NCBI GenBank assembly: GCA_903772945.1
Contig: CAICTM010000129.1
Span: 1-64,000, forward strand
DNA: 64,000 bases
Source: Seminavis robusta
Lineage: Eukaryota; Bacillariophyta; Bacillariophyceae; Naviculales; Naviculaceae
Direction of reading: 5' to 3'
Shown here: in pieces, positions 41,620 through 52,525 of the stretch
Position numbering within the stretch: the stretch's first letter is position 1
How the letters are laid out: every line of letters starts with the position of its first letter
The notes under the pieces: model-generated
Seen by the model: only the letters and a program-made list of their open reading frames with translations
What the model was told of the DNA's origin: nothing
The model's database searches: none
Position numbers and translations under genes: made by a program

Positions 41620-44301
41620 TTATACGTCAAAAGATCTTGAGCCGTCGAGTTGCTTTCCTTTGTCCACCACTGGTTTGACGGACTCCCCTTTAGCTTGCAT
41701 TCCAGTGATCACAAAGGAAAGATCACCTTCGCTCTCCTCAAGTTTGCCAAGATCGACAAGGTCCATTTGACGAAAGTCAATGCAAACATCGCCACCACGG
41801 TCTGTGGGATCTTCTGTGGGATCTTCTGTCGGGTCACCAGACGACGAAGGCTTCGACGAAGGCTTCTCGAAACAGAAAGAGTCCGTACTGCTCTCGCTGC
41901 TGTATCCGCCTTCAGAAATGTCATTCAGTCGCAGGGAACGCATGGAGAGAAAGTTATTTTGTTCGGTATCCACATGAATGGAGCCAAAGGGACGATGCTC
42001 GGTGGAATGCAGAGAGGAGGAGTCCAATAAGAGCTCCTGAGTCTTTTGCATGCTCAATCGGCGTCGGTTCTCGACCACCTCTTCGTCCACGGGTGGTTTA
42101 ACCATTTCGATGAAGGCAGCCAACAAGTACAGCCAGTGAGCAAACAACATGGTAGAGGCGGCCATTGGCACCGCCCAATGCATTGCATGAAGGTATTCAA
42201 ATTCGCTGAGAACGGTCCACTCAAAGTACACTTCCAGTGCCATCTCGACGATTGTGTAGATGTTGGGGTTGGAATACCGAAGGAGCACAAACCAATGTTG
42301 CATGACAGGAATGAGACAGGGAGCAAGAACGTGGCGAGTGGGAGGGACGACCCCCGCCAAAAACATGCAAATGACCAACGCTGCGGCTCCGTGGTGGACA
42401 ACAGTTCCAACAGCATTAAGAAACTCTGCGATTCGCTGAATCCAAGCTGGGCGGCCTTCTTCTTCATTGAGGTACTTGCCGTAGAGTGCCGTGTGCATGT
42501 ACACAAGTGTCTCGGGGAAGCCAAATTTCCAAAGACCCGGCACCAGACAAATCAGTGCCAAATAGTTGTGGTGGATGGCAAGTCCCAGTGTCGTTGCGAG
42601 GAGGAGAGGGAAGGCGAACTGTGCAAACTTCCACTGGGACTGTCTCTCGTCGGTCCATCCACCTTGCAGGAAGCTGACCCAGGTTAGCAGTTCCAGACCA
42701 AGACCTGCAAAGAGAACTGTGATCCAAAGGCAGAAGCCTAGGTACACCTGAAATTGTAGGTCGTCCAAGTTGGCCGTGAAGATCGTGTCGGTCGTCACCC
42801 ACGCGCTATCATCCTGTGCTCCTTGTTGTTGAAGACACTCACTGCCAGCACACAGTTCACTGAGCATGACTGTGATGCTCTCGCTGCTGGGAGTGGACAG
42901 TCTGACACTTTCAAAGTTGCTGCTGGCCATTCGATGTGCGAGCACGTGATGGTAGGAGCTTGTTACAGGATTTGCAGCTGTCGAGGTCTCTGTATTAACC
43001 GTGACGATCATCTGGGAGAGGGCTCGCAAGATGAACTGAGATGCAACAAAATCTTCAGCGTGCGCGGACTCGAGGGAGGGACAGACAGCCAGAGGAATGA
43101 GGAGGGAGGGAAGGGCAGGTTGCTGTCGTCCGCCGATCTGTAGGCTTGTTTGCCAGCCCATGTAGGCATCAGCCCAGTCCTTGCCCAGGGGCCATTGAAG
43201 CTTGTGGTCTTGGATGGTCGGTTCAAAGTGAACTGATGAAGCAAGGGCAAGTCCAACTTGTGCATTCTGGTTGCTTCCAGCAAGTGCAAGGTCCTTGTGG
43301 ATGGCTTGAAGAATGTTTAGTTGAAGGCCTGACTTGAGCGGAAGCTGCTTGTTTTCTGACAATGCCATGGCAACTGCATGGAGCATTTGGTTGGCGTCCT
43401 GATACTCCTTCATCATCATCATCCCTTGATCTGGAGCCAAGCTTTGCTGGAAGACAGTTTCTTGCTTGACCCGTTGCGTAGTGGACATGACTTCCACAAC
43501 ATCGTGAAGAGCGGCCAAGTCACTGGTCATGAGGTTGATGAGCGCTTGAAAGACCAATGCCACATGGACCGTTTCTTCCAGGCTGCTGGGGTCCACTTTG
43601 CTCGCGCTATTATCTCGCAACAGACAGACCAACTGAGGTAGCGTCTTGGAGGACTGGAGGCAACCCATGATCGGTTCCATGGCAGTAGCCATGGAGCGGG
43701 GATTGGTGCGCAAGTCTTGGAGTTGATCCCGAATGATGGGTCGGTGAGCAAGTCCCATCTTGTTCAGGATACCTTCAATCATCTCCGGAGAAGTCACAGT
43801 CGCATGCAATTGGATTTCCTCTTGGAGCTGCGCAACGCAAGCGGTAGAGGCCACAGTGTTGGGTTCCCCCATTCCCAAAAAGTGCTCATCCCTACCCAAT
43901 AGCATGGTTTGCTCCTTGTGCCATTGACCAAGAAATGACACTGCTTGCCCAGCCGGAGTGGTCTGCGCTTGACTGGGCGATTCAATGACGTAGTATACCA
44001 TAACAAAACCAACAAAGTTGACAATGGCAAAGCAGCAAAAGAGGGTCAAGCAGACCACATAGAGATGCTTCTTCTGGAGAGTATCATCTTCAGGAGAAAA
44101 GGTGTTTTCCAAGCGAGCTCCAAGGGTCAACGTCGAGAACTCTCGGGACAGGCACGAACGTCGATCCGACAAGGAGCTATCCAAGGTCTTCTTCCCAGTA
44201 TCTTTGGAATCCAACAAAGAGGACCTTTTCTTGTTCGGGCTGGGTGCCTTGTTGACGTTCGAGGGGGACGGTTGCTTGGTCAAAAGTCGGCGAGTAGACA
44301 T
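41620..44301 (-). CDS. Large membrane protein of unknown function
   Basis: An intact 893-residue ORF from an ATG, not recognised. The N-terminal 79 residues are Ser/Lys-rich and probably cytosolic. One span follows at about 80-106 (CLTLFCCFAIVNFVGFVMVY). Residues about 107-510 form a soluble helical domain, probably lumenal or outside. From about 510 to 745 there are about six more spans, including LGFCLWITVLFAGLGLELL, FAFPLLLATTLGLAIHHNY and VVHHGAAALVICMFLAGVV, with several conserved-looking His residues (HHNY, VVHHG, QHWF). The tail (about 745-893) is acidic and Ser-rich with SSKPSSSGDP and two EDPTEDPT units. A sensor or receptor-like plan is possible, but nothing proves it. Confidence 0.6.
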   Translation of the reverse strand: MSTRRLLTKQPSPSNVNKAPSPNKKRSSLLDSKDTGKKTLDSSLSDRRSCLSREFSTLTLGARLENTFSPEDDTLQKKHLYVVCLTLFCCFAIVNFVGFVMVYYVIESPSQAQTTPAGQAVSFLGQWHKEQTMLLGRDEHFLGMGEPNTVASTACVAQLQEEIQLHATVTSPEMIEGILNKMGLAHRPIIRDQLQDLRTNPRSMATAMEPIMGCLQSSKTLPQLVCLLRDNSASKVDPSSLEETVHVALVFQALINLMTSDLAALHDVVEVMSTTQRVKQETVFQQSLAPDQGMMMMKEYQDANQMLHAVAMALSENKQLPLKSGLQLNILQAIHKDLALAGSNQNAQVGLALASSVHFEPTIQDHKLQWPLGKDWADAYMGWQTSLQIGGRQQPALPSLLIPLAVCPSLESAHAEDFVASQFILRALSQMIVTVNTETSTAANPVTSSYHHVLAHRMASSNFESVRLSTPSSESITVMLSELCAGSECLQQQGAQDDSAWVTTDTIFTANLDDLQFQVYLGFCLWITVLFAGLGLELLTWVSFLQGGWTDERQSQWKFAQFAFPLLLATTLGLAIHHNYLALICLVPGLWKFGFPETLVYMHTALYGKYLNEEEGRPAWIQRIAEFLNAVGTVVHHGAAALVICMFLAGVVPPTRHVLAPCLIPVMQHWFVLLRYSNPNIYTIVEMALEVYFEWTVLSEFEYLHAMHWAVPMAASTMLFAHWLYLLAAFIEMVKPPVDEEVVENRRRLSMQKTQELLLDSSSLHSTEHRPFGSIHVDTEQNNFLSMRSLRLNDISEGGYSSESSTDSFCFEKPSSKPSSSGDPTEDPTEDPTDRGGDVCIDFRQMDLVDLGKLEESEGDLSFVITGMQAKGESVKPVVDKGKQLDGSRSFDV

Positions 44302-46464
44302 GGTCGAACTAGAGGTTTGGAATAGCTAGAAACAGACCCAAGATGGCTAGCTAGCCGATCAAAGTGTGGCAAACGGTTGGCACTTTGGCAAGAGAATTGT
44401 GAGCTTTGGAAAGATGAGGATCAGATGATGGAGGACAGAAGGCAGACTTTTTGGCCAAAAATGTGGGGCTTGATTGGCTGTTGAGGGGGGAAGAAAATTC
44501 TTTGGGTAGCTTCTTACAGCCAGAAGCGGTACACCATCCACATTCGTACACTTTGCTCAGACTATTTGATAACATTATTTCTTGACGATGCTACAACGGA
44601 GAAGCCGACTTAAAGATGGGTTAGGTTTCATTAAAACTTATAAACCATTTCATCCATCAGTGGCCAGCTGCAGATCTAAGAGATACGCCCTCAGTCGATG
44701 TGCCCAAAAATTTGCAATAACAAGACAGCTAAAAGACCGTGCGCTATGCGCTGAGAGAGCTGCTGAGAGCCAGTGAGAGCTCGCTTAGTCGGGATAAACT
44801 TACTACGTGGCGCGTGCTTTTTGAAAAAGTGAGTTGCCACATCCTCAAGATTGTACTTGAAGGGCAGTGTGCTGTAAAAGATATAAAGATAGTCTTCCTC
44901 ATGTCTTCCTAAGTCCATGACCAACGCACCTCTGCACGCACGCTGCCACGGCATTGCCACAGCGTTCCACCAAACACGAAACCTAGCATACAAACGATAG
45001 AACAGTAGCCCGCAATAGTGTCTGTTACGTTTGCCTTTCACCACGCTCTTGACAACCGAAGTACTACTGTACTGTACGCTTTAGGCAACTGGCAACTACC
45101 GAGAGCAAAGTCAAGTAACGGCAGTGGCTAAGTAAAGAAGATTGGCAACTCAAGCAGTATTTAGGCTGTGGACGGGTTGGGCGCAAAGAAGTGCAGCCAG
45201 CTTCTGTACACGTACGGCATTAGAAGAAGGTGCGTCCACAAGAAAGACGTTACTGATGTGCTTCCTCCTGAAGAAGGACCGGCCCATCAAGTAACTCCCA
45301 TCCGGATCCTGCAGCAGGAATTGAATTGACCACGTTGTTTGGGTGTTTGGGTTGAACAAAATCTCATTGGCAGACTCAATTGTAGATTCTCGAGGAAACA
45401 TTGGCTGCGGGCATCTCACTAGCTAGCAGGCGGCTGTATCGGCAATGGAAGTAGTCTGCTGGAACATGTTTCCGGTATTCAGTACCTGCTAGGGTTTCAG
45501 TCGATGGATGATCACATGTGCCCTTCCGGGAGAGATCCAGGGGCCGGCAATCAAACATTGCTGCGGTATCACTGCCTCCAATCGAAAAAGAAGGTGGCAA
45601 GCCTGCTACTCCATTGCCGTACATGTAATCACTCAAAGGCGATTGGAGCGCCAAACGATGATTCTTCTCTCTCCGCATGTTTTCCGTTCAGACACCATGA
45701 CTGGTGTTTTACTGTCAAGATGCCGGCCGACAGTTGCTCCTTTTGTTGGAACATCTCGGCTGGCTTAAAACCAAGGAGCAAGGCCAGCCCATCTGACCCA
45801 ATTTTGGACCCACACCAGACTATTTCCTCAACTGGTACAGAGACCACTCTCACTATTAGATCATAAGAATCAACTACAGAGACCACTCCACCCCCTGCAA
45901 CACCAGGCCCCACCCCTGGACTCATTTCCAGACCAATTGACACACCTAGCTAGGTCCAACAAGAGAGGATTTCCTCCCCTCCAGGAGCCACTCCATCCAT
46001 ATGCAAAACCAGCGTGAGGCCGTCCTTCTGACATGTCCATACTTAGGGTAGCTGTGGTATCCAATTTTTGGATTACAGGTACAAAAACCATGCCCTCCTC
46101 TCCAGATTTGGAGTTTGGCTTGCATCCATTCTTTTGAACAAGCAATTCTTCAATCATCCCCAGCCAACAGATCCTGCTCCAGGGAAATGTCACATTGACC
46201 AGCTCGTCTCTTTGCCATGATCCCGACCTGCGAGAAAACCATCTCTAGCTCTTTACATGGGCTGCCCCCCCCCCAATTCTCGGGTCAAAAGCGTAATATA
46301 GACGCACGATTTGAAGAAACTGGGTGCCCTCCAGTTGTGATTTGCGACATCCTCGGTGAGCTCTCCAACTCTCGATAGCACACAGCACCACACCAAAGCT
46401 AGCTAGTACCTACCATAGAACCCAAAAAGGGGAATAATCCATCGTATAAACAACCCCCCAGACG
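44302..46464. other. Intergenic stretch, no recognised gene
   Basis: 2.1 kb. Short minus-strand ORFs between 45150 and 45943 follow each other in different frames and might be remains of a gene, but I recognise no domain. Confidence 0.4.
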
Positions 46465-47020
46465 ATGGGCCTCACTTTCTCTCGCATTTGGTTACGTACA
46501 AACTGCCGTGTCGAGAGACGGATCTTGATGTTAGGTCTCGACGGCGCTGGAAAACGACGATTCTCTACAATCTCAAACTTGGCGGCGGCGGCAAGTCACC
46601 CGCGAGGATAGTTCCTACGATTGGGTTGAATGTGGAAACGTTGGAGTGCGCATGACGGTATGGGATTTATGCGGTCAAGACAAGATTCGCCCATTGTGGC
46701 GACACTTTTACCAAAACATCCTAGGCACCGGTGGATTCTACCGATGATCACGATCGTTTGAAACAGGCCAGGGATGAGTTGCATCGATTGATTTTGGACC
46801 AAGATGAACTTGGGACTGCGGCTCTCTCTGTTGGTGTTGGCCAACAAACAAACAGGATCTCCCCAACGCCAAGAGTGCCGCGAAAGTGAGAGACATGCTT
46901 GGCTTGCTGGATCTCCGTCGGCCGTGGCATATTCAAGGGTGTTGTGCCACGACGGGTCTGCAAGACGCCATGGACTGGCTTTCGACTGCCGTGTTGAGCT
47001 ATTTCCAGAAGACCAGTGAA
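46465..47020 (+). pseudogene. Arf-family GTPase pseudogene
   Basis: Conceptual pieces read as an ADP-ribosylation factor: MGLTFSRIWL start, [11 protein letters not shown] of the P-loop (broken by a deletion directly after), [32 protein letters not shown] for the switch 2 region, DHDRLKQARDELHRLI, LANKQ and LPNAKSAA for the NKxD loop, then [15 protein letters not shown] and a final Gln/Lys helix. At least four frameshifts and a deletion in the strand before DSTD break it. It looks like a processed or duplicated copy that has decayed. Its last ~110 bases are partly repeated near 47385-47465. Confidence 0.8.
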
Positions 47021-47100
47021 TCAATCACTCTTCCTCGTCGTAGTCAATATTCATCCTCAAAAAACTATAGGCAAACATTCCAACCCAATGATACAGTGGC
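46915..47100. repeat. Duplicated segment, copy 1 (partner about 47380-47565)
   Basis: CCGTGGCATATTCAAGGGTG and the following GTTGTGCCACGACGGG, then a stretch with TAGGCAAACATTCCAACCC, recur in the same order at about 47385-47440 and 47530-47565 with indels. The second copy includes the last codons of the gene at 47493-48371, so copy 1 holds a stray tail of that gene next to the Arf remnant. Confidence 0.65.
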
Positions 47101-47492
47101 TTTCGCGAGCACTCCATCCAGTACTGCTCTTGGTTCCTTCTGATTACACAAAACAAATAGAAACAAAGGGCAGTGCGTCAGTGTACAAGGCGTAATGACG
47201 ACACACATACTGTTGCTTCTGCAACAGCGGGCCTTGGCAGGCCACATGGGTCAGCGTCGAGAAAATGCATCGTCACGAATGATCCGTTCTCAAACTTTAA
47301 TAAAATTGACCTATCATTCCCATGTGGCATCGCCCTGCCTGCCTGTCTGTCCAAGGGATTCATTACGTACATTTTCTGGATTTCCGTGGCATATTTTTCA
47401 AGGGTGTTGTTGTGCCACGACGGGACGGGAGAGAAGACGGTGCCGGTGGTCGACTGCCACGTTGACTTGGCACACCAGTGCATCGAATCGAA

Positions 47493-48371
47493 TCACACTT
47501 GCTCATCGTCTTCATCTTCGAAAAACTCATCATAGGCAAACGTTCCAACCCAATGGTACTGTTCCCGCGTTCCCATGGCCCCTCTCATTCGCTTGACGGC
47601 AATCACTCCTTCTTTGGCAAATAGGAGATCATTGGGACCCTCCACCAGTTGTAGTTGCCCCTGTAACGGATATGTTTGTTCCAACTGCTCCAATTGAGCT
47701 TGTAATTGGTCACGTTTCTCCCATAATTTGGCCGATTGTCGCAATCCCATGGCTTTGGCCAGCACTCCGGTACTCTGTTCTTCAATTTGCACCATTTCGT
47801 CGTCCATGTCTTGTAGTTTTTGTGTGAGTTCTTCCTGTCGTTGCCGAGCTCGGTCCATACTTGGTTGGTCGGCAATCCATGCCGTCGAAATAAAATAAAT
47901 GCGTTCGGCGGGCAATTCGACATCATTGCGCATGGCACCCTCGGGAAAGTCCAGGAAAAAGCGGACTCCGTATTGGCGGGCGGCCAGATCCTGTAGTTCG
48001 ACCCCATAAGCGCCTTGTGTACGCACTACAATTTGTTCCGTGCCTTTGGCCGACACGAACGAAGGATCGTTCAACACTTCGACCGCTTTTTTGGAGCGTG
48101 TACCCAACAGTCGCTCCTTGGTCATTATTTGATAATCGGCACACGGTTCGGGACAAAATTCCATTTCAAGGAGAAACCCCAATTTGGCCCCGGACGCGGC
48201 CCATTCGGGCGGCATGGCCGTTCCCGGAATTCTGCCCACCGATACTTGGAGCGCACATTGCGCCGTCTCCAAGCGCTTGAGGAAGGAGTCACTTCCTAAT
48301 GCATGAGTGGTTTGTAATAGCAATAATAGTAACAACCCAGCAGCAAGGAGAAGCAGGATGGAGATCCGCAT
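47493..48371 (-). CDS. Secreted or organelle-targeted protein of unknown function
   Basis: A 292-residue protein from the ATG at 48371; the frame extends upstream only to a non-ATG codon. It starts with a Leu-rich signal peptide (LLLLAAGLLLLLLLQTTHA). A compact domain follows with IPGTAMPPEWAASGAKLGFL, a C-P-E-P-C pair (about 73-77) and LLGTRSKKAVEVLNDPSF. Residues about 165-235 are two charged helices likely to form a coiled coil. The end is acidic (FFEDEDDEQV). I think similar domains occur in other photosynthetic eukaryotes, but I cannot name the family. It is divergent from the next gene, with 288 bases between the start codons. Confidence 0.65.
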   Translation of the reverse strand: MRISILLLLAAGLLLLLLLQTTHALGSDSFLKRLETAQCALQVSVGRIPGTAMPPEWAASGAKLGFLLEMEFCPEPCADYQIMTKERLLGTRSKKAVEVLNDPSFVSAKGTEQIVVRTQGAYGVELQDLAARQYGVRFFLDFPEGAMRNDVELPAERIYFISTAWIADQPSMDRARQRQEELTQKLQDMDDEMVQIEEQSTGVLAKAMGLRQSAKLWEKRDQLQAQLEQLEQTYPLQGQLQLVEGPNDLLFAKEGVIAVKRMRGAMGTREQYHWVGTFAYDEFFEDEDDEQV

Positions 48372-48659
48372 GGTTTGTGGTGGTTGCAGGGTGTTGTTCT
48401 GGTCTGTGGTCGTCACGTCATGGTTTCGAGGACCTCTTTTCAATAAAACAGCTCTGCGATTTTATTTCTAAATTGCCCCGAAATCGGAAAATCGAACGAA
48501 TCTTCAAGCATCAAGCTTCTCGTTTCCCAAGGAACTTGTTGTCATTCCACCAAGAGCTCCACCAAGTTGGAAGAGAGAGAGACAGAGACAGAGACAGAGA
48601 CTCTTGTCTAGCTAGTACGTTTAGTTCAGGTCCTTCACCATTACAATACGGCACCCAGA

Positions 48660-50036
48660 ATGCTGCGCAGTGGGCATCGTATCTCTACCGAAAAGCTGTG
48701 GTCCCTCGTGGGACATGGTGGTGGTGTTGGACGACGCCCCTCGTCTTGTGTGGGCCGTGCCTTTACGGTTGTCAAGGAAAGCGCAACAACTCCATTGACT
48801 CCGTTGACAACAGCAACACCAAAAGGTGGCAATGTGTTGGGATCGGCCGCAGAAGAAGCCCAACGGCTTTCGGAATTGGCAGCCCAATGTCGACGGGTGG
48901 AGGCGAAGAAACCAGAGACTATCATGAAACAGAAGCCAGTCATTACTACGACAACAACTACTACTACTCCAAGTCCTCTATCGTTGGAAGATGAAAAAGC
49001 ACTAGAAAGTGCACTGGATGGCGCCCAAAAACTACTGTCAGTCACCACCAAATCGAGTCCACTATTGGATGCCATTCAGAACAAACCAACCGCCAATCCG
49101 GATATTCAACGACAAATTGCCTGTTTGCATCGGGCGTTTATTGTCGTGACAAGTTGGTGTTTGGACGTGGTCGATCGAACGTGTGACAAAACGGCGTTGG
49201 ACAAGGCATTGCAAGTCGCCCGACGAGCCCATCAACTACAACTGCCACTCCATGTGCCACTCCATCAACGATTGGTGGTGGCCATTGCGCAACATTACGA
49301 TCCCATTGCCACCAGTGTCCCCAAACACCGCGTTCGAAGTCCCGCTGGATTGATTTTGGAAATTGCCGAACGAGCGGCCGTATCATTTGATCGCACGGCG
49401 GTCGCCACGAGTCCGTTCTTTAGAGATGCATTGGTTGCATTGGCACAACGACACCACTACCATGATATTTTGACACTGATGCGTGGCATGGAAAGTCAAT
49501 TTCGGATTGTCGAATTGGAATTGGAGACGCTGGCGCAATTGTTGGCGGTATTACAAGACCAGTGTGATAATGACAACAATGACATTGCAGTCACAGACCA
49601 GAAAGACTTTTACGAAATACTCAGTCGACTCAATCCGTACGTGTGGAAAACCATGAGTCAGTACAGTCCCTTGACGGAGAGGCTCACTACCACTACCAAA
49701 CAACAACCACAACAATCTGTACTGCCCACGACACCCACGCCCAAACCAAAAGACGATTGGTACTATTTTCGCAATTGGATTTATCAGACCGATTCGCCTC
49801 GTCAAGTCTTGCCCGATATTACCGCACAAATGGATGACTTGTACGCCCACAATGAATTGCGATATTCCGAAGCATTGGAACGATCCATTTTGAAATCCTT
49901 AATGGCCGATTTTGAGGACTCCTATTATGATGACGAAGAGCTAGAAATGTTGTCCGAAGAAGAAGACGAAGGAGAAGACACTGATTACTTTCACAGTGAC
50001 GACGACGAAGATGATGATGATGACACGAAAACGTAA
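48660..50036 (+). CDS. Hypothetical protein with acidic tail
   Basis: A 458-residue ORF from an ATG, not recognised. The first 40 residues are Arg/Ser/Gly-rich with few acidic residues, like a mitochondrial presequence. A Thr run (TTTTTTTT, near residue 95-105) follows. The middle (about 140-330) is helical with repeated QVARRAHQL, LVALAQRHHYHDIL and LETLAQLLAVL patterns, which recall helical-repeat (PPR-like) proteins but without a clear 35-residue period. The last 45 residues are nearly all Asp/Glu/Ser with Tyr. No intron is needed. Confidence 0.6.
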   Translation: MLRSGHRISTEKLWSLVGHGGGVGRRPSSCVGRAFTVVKESATTPLTPLTTATPKGGNVLGSAAEEAQRLSELAAQCRRVEAKKPETIMKQKPVITTTTTTTTPSPLSLEDEKALESALDGAQKLLSVTTKSSPLLDAIQNKPTANPDIQRQIACLHRAFIVVTSWCLDVVDRTCDKTALDKALQVARRAHQLQLPLHVPLHQRLVVAIAQHYDPIATSVPKHRVRSPAGLILEIAERAAVSFDRTAVATSPFFRDALVALAQRHHYHDILTLMRGMESQFRIVELELETLAQLLAVLQDQCDNDNNDIAVTDQKDFYEILSRLNPYVWKTMSQYSPLTERLTTTTKQQPQQSVLPTTPTPKPKDDWYYFRNWIYQTDSPRQVLPDITAQMDDLYAHNELRYSEALERSILKSLMADFEDSYYDDEELEMLSEEEDEGEDTDYFHSDDDEDDDDDTKT

Positions 50037-51005
50037 ATTCACAAACTCAACTGTCATTCAGTCATTCACAAACAACATCAACAACAACACATTTTCGATT
50101 TGCACGTTTTTGGATACATCAATTATTAATTCTGCGCCATCTACCACCACTACAAGTTAAAAAGACAAAAAGGAAACAACGCCAGAGCCAGAACGCTTCT
50201 TGCCAATCTACTTTTCCATTGCATTGCATTGCATTGCATGTTAGATACGTACTACTAGTACCAGTAATCCAGTACCGTATTTATACTGTTGTGAAACTAA
50301 ACAAAGCCAATGAAAACAGACAACTGACTTTACTTGAATGGCTGTGTTGTGTGTCTCCTTAGAATTGAATCCTCACTTTCTATATTTTTCCACGGGTTTG
50401 TTGCTACAGTACCAAGCCAACTCCTTGCACAGACACTCGCTATTTCTTAGCTTTCAAATAATCTTCGTTCGTTTGGCAGGCCTACAGCTACCAATATCGT
50501 AGCAACGGTACAGTACTGGCACTGGTACTACCTCGAGCTGAACAAGAATGGCCCAGATAGATTTCGAGGAGCGCACGGCAGCTCAAATTTCAAGCGGCTC
50601 AGCTGTGTTGATTTCAGTCCCAGTGTTCCTCGCGTGAAATCCACGGTTGCTTGTGTCTGCTGAGACCACGATCAAGCAAGTATTCTTTATTCTACTACCG
50701 GTACTGCTACTAGCTAGTACATCGTACCGTAGCCGGCAACAATATGATCGATCTTATTAATCCATAAAAAGGGTACCGGCAGCACGATTACGTCTTTGAT
50801 GGTGGGTTCCATGGGAGAGAAAAGTGTCCCTGAAGCGCAAGAGGTTGATCTGAACGGTACCCCAAGAAATCCTTTGAATTTCACGCATGCTTTGACCAGA
50901 GGTACGTCAGACCAGCGATAGCAAAAAATGATCTGGAATACGGTACATTCCAGGATCCAAAACTGTGGCGGTTTTTTGGCACAGAGATACACTCCAATAC
51001 GATGT
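50037..51005. other. Intergenic stretch with a TTGCA microsatellite
   Basis: A short TTGCA repeat lies at about 50218-50239, and the first copy of an 86 bp dispersed repeat at 50591-50676. No gene is supported. Confidence 0.5.
50591..50676. repeat. 86 bp direct repeat, copy 1
   Basis: Starts CAAGCGGCTC and ends CACGATCAAG; about 85-90% like the copy at 52135-52220. The two flank the SDR gene. Confidence 0.75.
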
Positions 51006-51998
51006 TTAAATGGCGAATTTGACACCAGTAGTTTCCTCGCTCGTTTCCCACAGCATTTTCATGGCATCAGGATCCGTTTCATACTTTTTGGGAGGGTTGG
51101 GTACTGCGAGGCCTGCCATACCACTGTTGGCGGGTCCGTACAAAACGCCACTCTTGGCATCCTCTACCAACATGCCCGTCAATAATCCCATGGTACCATC
51201 TTCAGCAGACTGAATGAAAAAAGGAATCATGATTTTGGTCATGAGGAAATTCTCAAACCACGGCAACTTCATGTGTTCTCCGAGATTCGTGGCCGATCCA
51301 CCCGGATGGCAAGCAATGACTCGGACCTTGCTTTGTTTGGCTTGCAACTTTTCGTGCATGGCGTACATCATGACACTGTTGGCCAATTTCGTCTGAGCGT
51401 ATCGGACTATACGACCTCCACCCATCAACATGGAGTTACCATCGCCACCCAAATTTCCTCCATTCTTTTCAAAATACTTCTTTTCCAGGCCATTCTTGGT
51501 CATGTCACGGGCTGCAGACGAATGGTAAACAACACGAGCGTCACCACCGGAGTCTGCTGCCACTTCCAACAATGGAAACAGTTGCTGGGTCAAGATGAAA
51601 TGCGACAAGTGATTGGTCTGCATCTGCGTATCACAGCCATCTTTGGTGGCTTCGTCAGGCGTCATCATAATTCCAGCGTTGCAAGCCAAACAATAAATAG
51701 ATTTGTACTTTTGTTTAATTTCATCGCAAGCTTTTTGGACTGATGCAAAATCTTGCAAATCACACTCGATATTCACAAACTTTCCACTTGGTACAGCGGC
51801 CTTAAATTTCTCAGTAGCATCATTGACGCGTTGAGATTTGCGGTTCAAGCACACCACTTCGCCACCTTTTTCTGCGACAGTCCGAGCGGCGATAAAGCCA
51901 GTTCCCGATGTGGTGCCCGTGATCACAAAGACCTTACCCTCCACATTGGGGAGATCCTCCAGGAACTTGGGGAAGTGCTTGGAAACCTTTTCTGTCAT
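51006..51998 (-). CDS. Short-chain dehydrogenase/reductase
   Basis: A 330-residue single-exon SDR starting at an ATG. The cofactor-binding Gly motif TGTTSGTG is at about 27-34 and NAG at 107-109. The catalytic serine is 160 or 161 (YHSSAA), and Y-x-x-x-K is YAQTK with Tyr200 and Lys204. An insertion of about 30 residues rich in Gly and Asn (about 168-197) lies just before the catalytic tyrosine. The overall pattern is nearest to retinol-dehydrogenase or protochlorophyllide-reductase-like SDRs, which reduce or oxidise carbonyl groups using NADP(H). The substrate is unknown. No signal peptide or membrane span is obvious, so a cytosolic or peripheral place is likely. Confidence 0.85.
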   Translation of the reverse strand: MTEKVSKHFPKFLEDLPNVEGKVFVITGTTSGTGFIAARTVAEKGGEVVCLNRKSQRVNDATEKFKAAVPSGKFVNIECDLQDFASVQKACDEIKQKYKSIYCLACNAGIMMTPDEATKDGCDTQMQTNHLSHFILTQQLFPLLEVAADSGGDARVVYHSSAARDMTKNGLEKKYFEKNGGNLGGDGNSMLMGGGRIVRYAQTKLANSVMMYAMHEKLQAKQSKVRVIACHPGGSATNLGEHMKLPWFENFLMTKIMIPFFIQSAEDGTMGLLTGMLVEDAKSGVLYGPANSGMAGLAVPNPPKKYETDPDAMKMLWETSEETTGVKFAI

Positions 51999-52134
51999 CT
52001 TTTTATATCTTTTTTGTTGTGCTTGTGCACTAAAAATATTGAATTACGTAGAGAAAATTATAGAAGAGTGGTGGGAGAAGAAACTCTCAAAAAAGCAAAA
52101 GATCGTGATTTTTATGTGTCTTCCCACCTGTGAT

Positions 52135-52220
52135 CAAGCGGCTCTGCTGCGTTGATTTCAGTCGCAGTGGTCCCTCGCGCGAAAATCCACGGTTGTGTGT
52201 CTGATCAGACCACGATCAAG
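52135..52220. repeat. 86 bp direct repeat, copy 2
   Basis: Partner of 50591-50676, in the same orientation, sharing TTGATTTCAGTC, TCCTCGCG/TCCCTCGCG, CCACGGTTG and AGACCACGATCAAG. Confidence 0.75.
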
Positions 52221-52525
52221 TACCATTGCAGTCACCCACATTTTGCATAAGCACCAGGTCTCCATTTGACTGGTCCCAGAGCAGCATCGCGCCAGGAAGT
52301 TATTAGGACTGGTATCTGCTCGACTTGTCGCTTGTCGCCACGTTTTTGGTTCAACCTTTCATCTTATAAGGATGGTGCCAAGCAAACTGGTACAATCACC
52401 CTTTTTATCGCTTCCTTCTCACAAGGACTACCCCAGGCAACAGGAAAGGCAACAACTCATCAGATTGGTACCGTACCGGTCCATCCCGTCACAAAAACTT
52501 CCCATCCATCAGTCGATAAAAAAGA

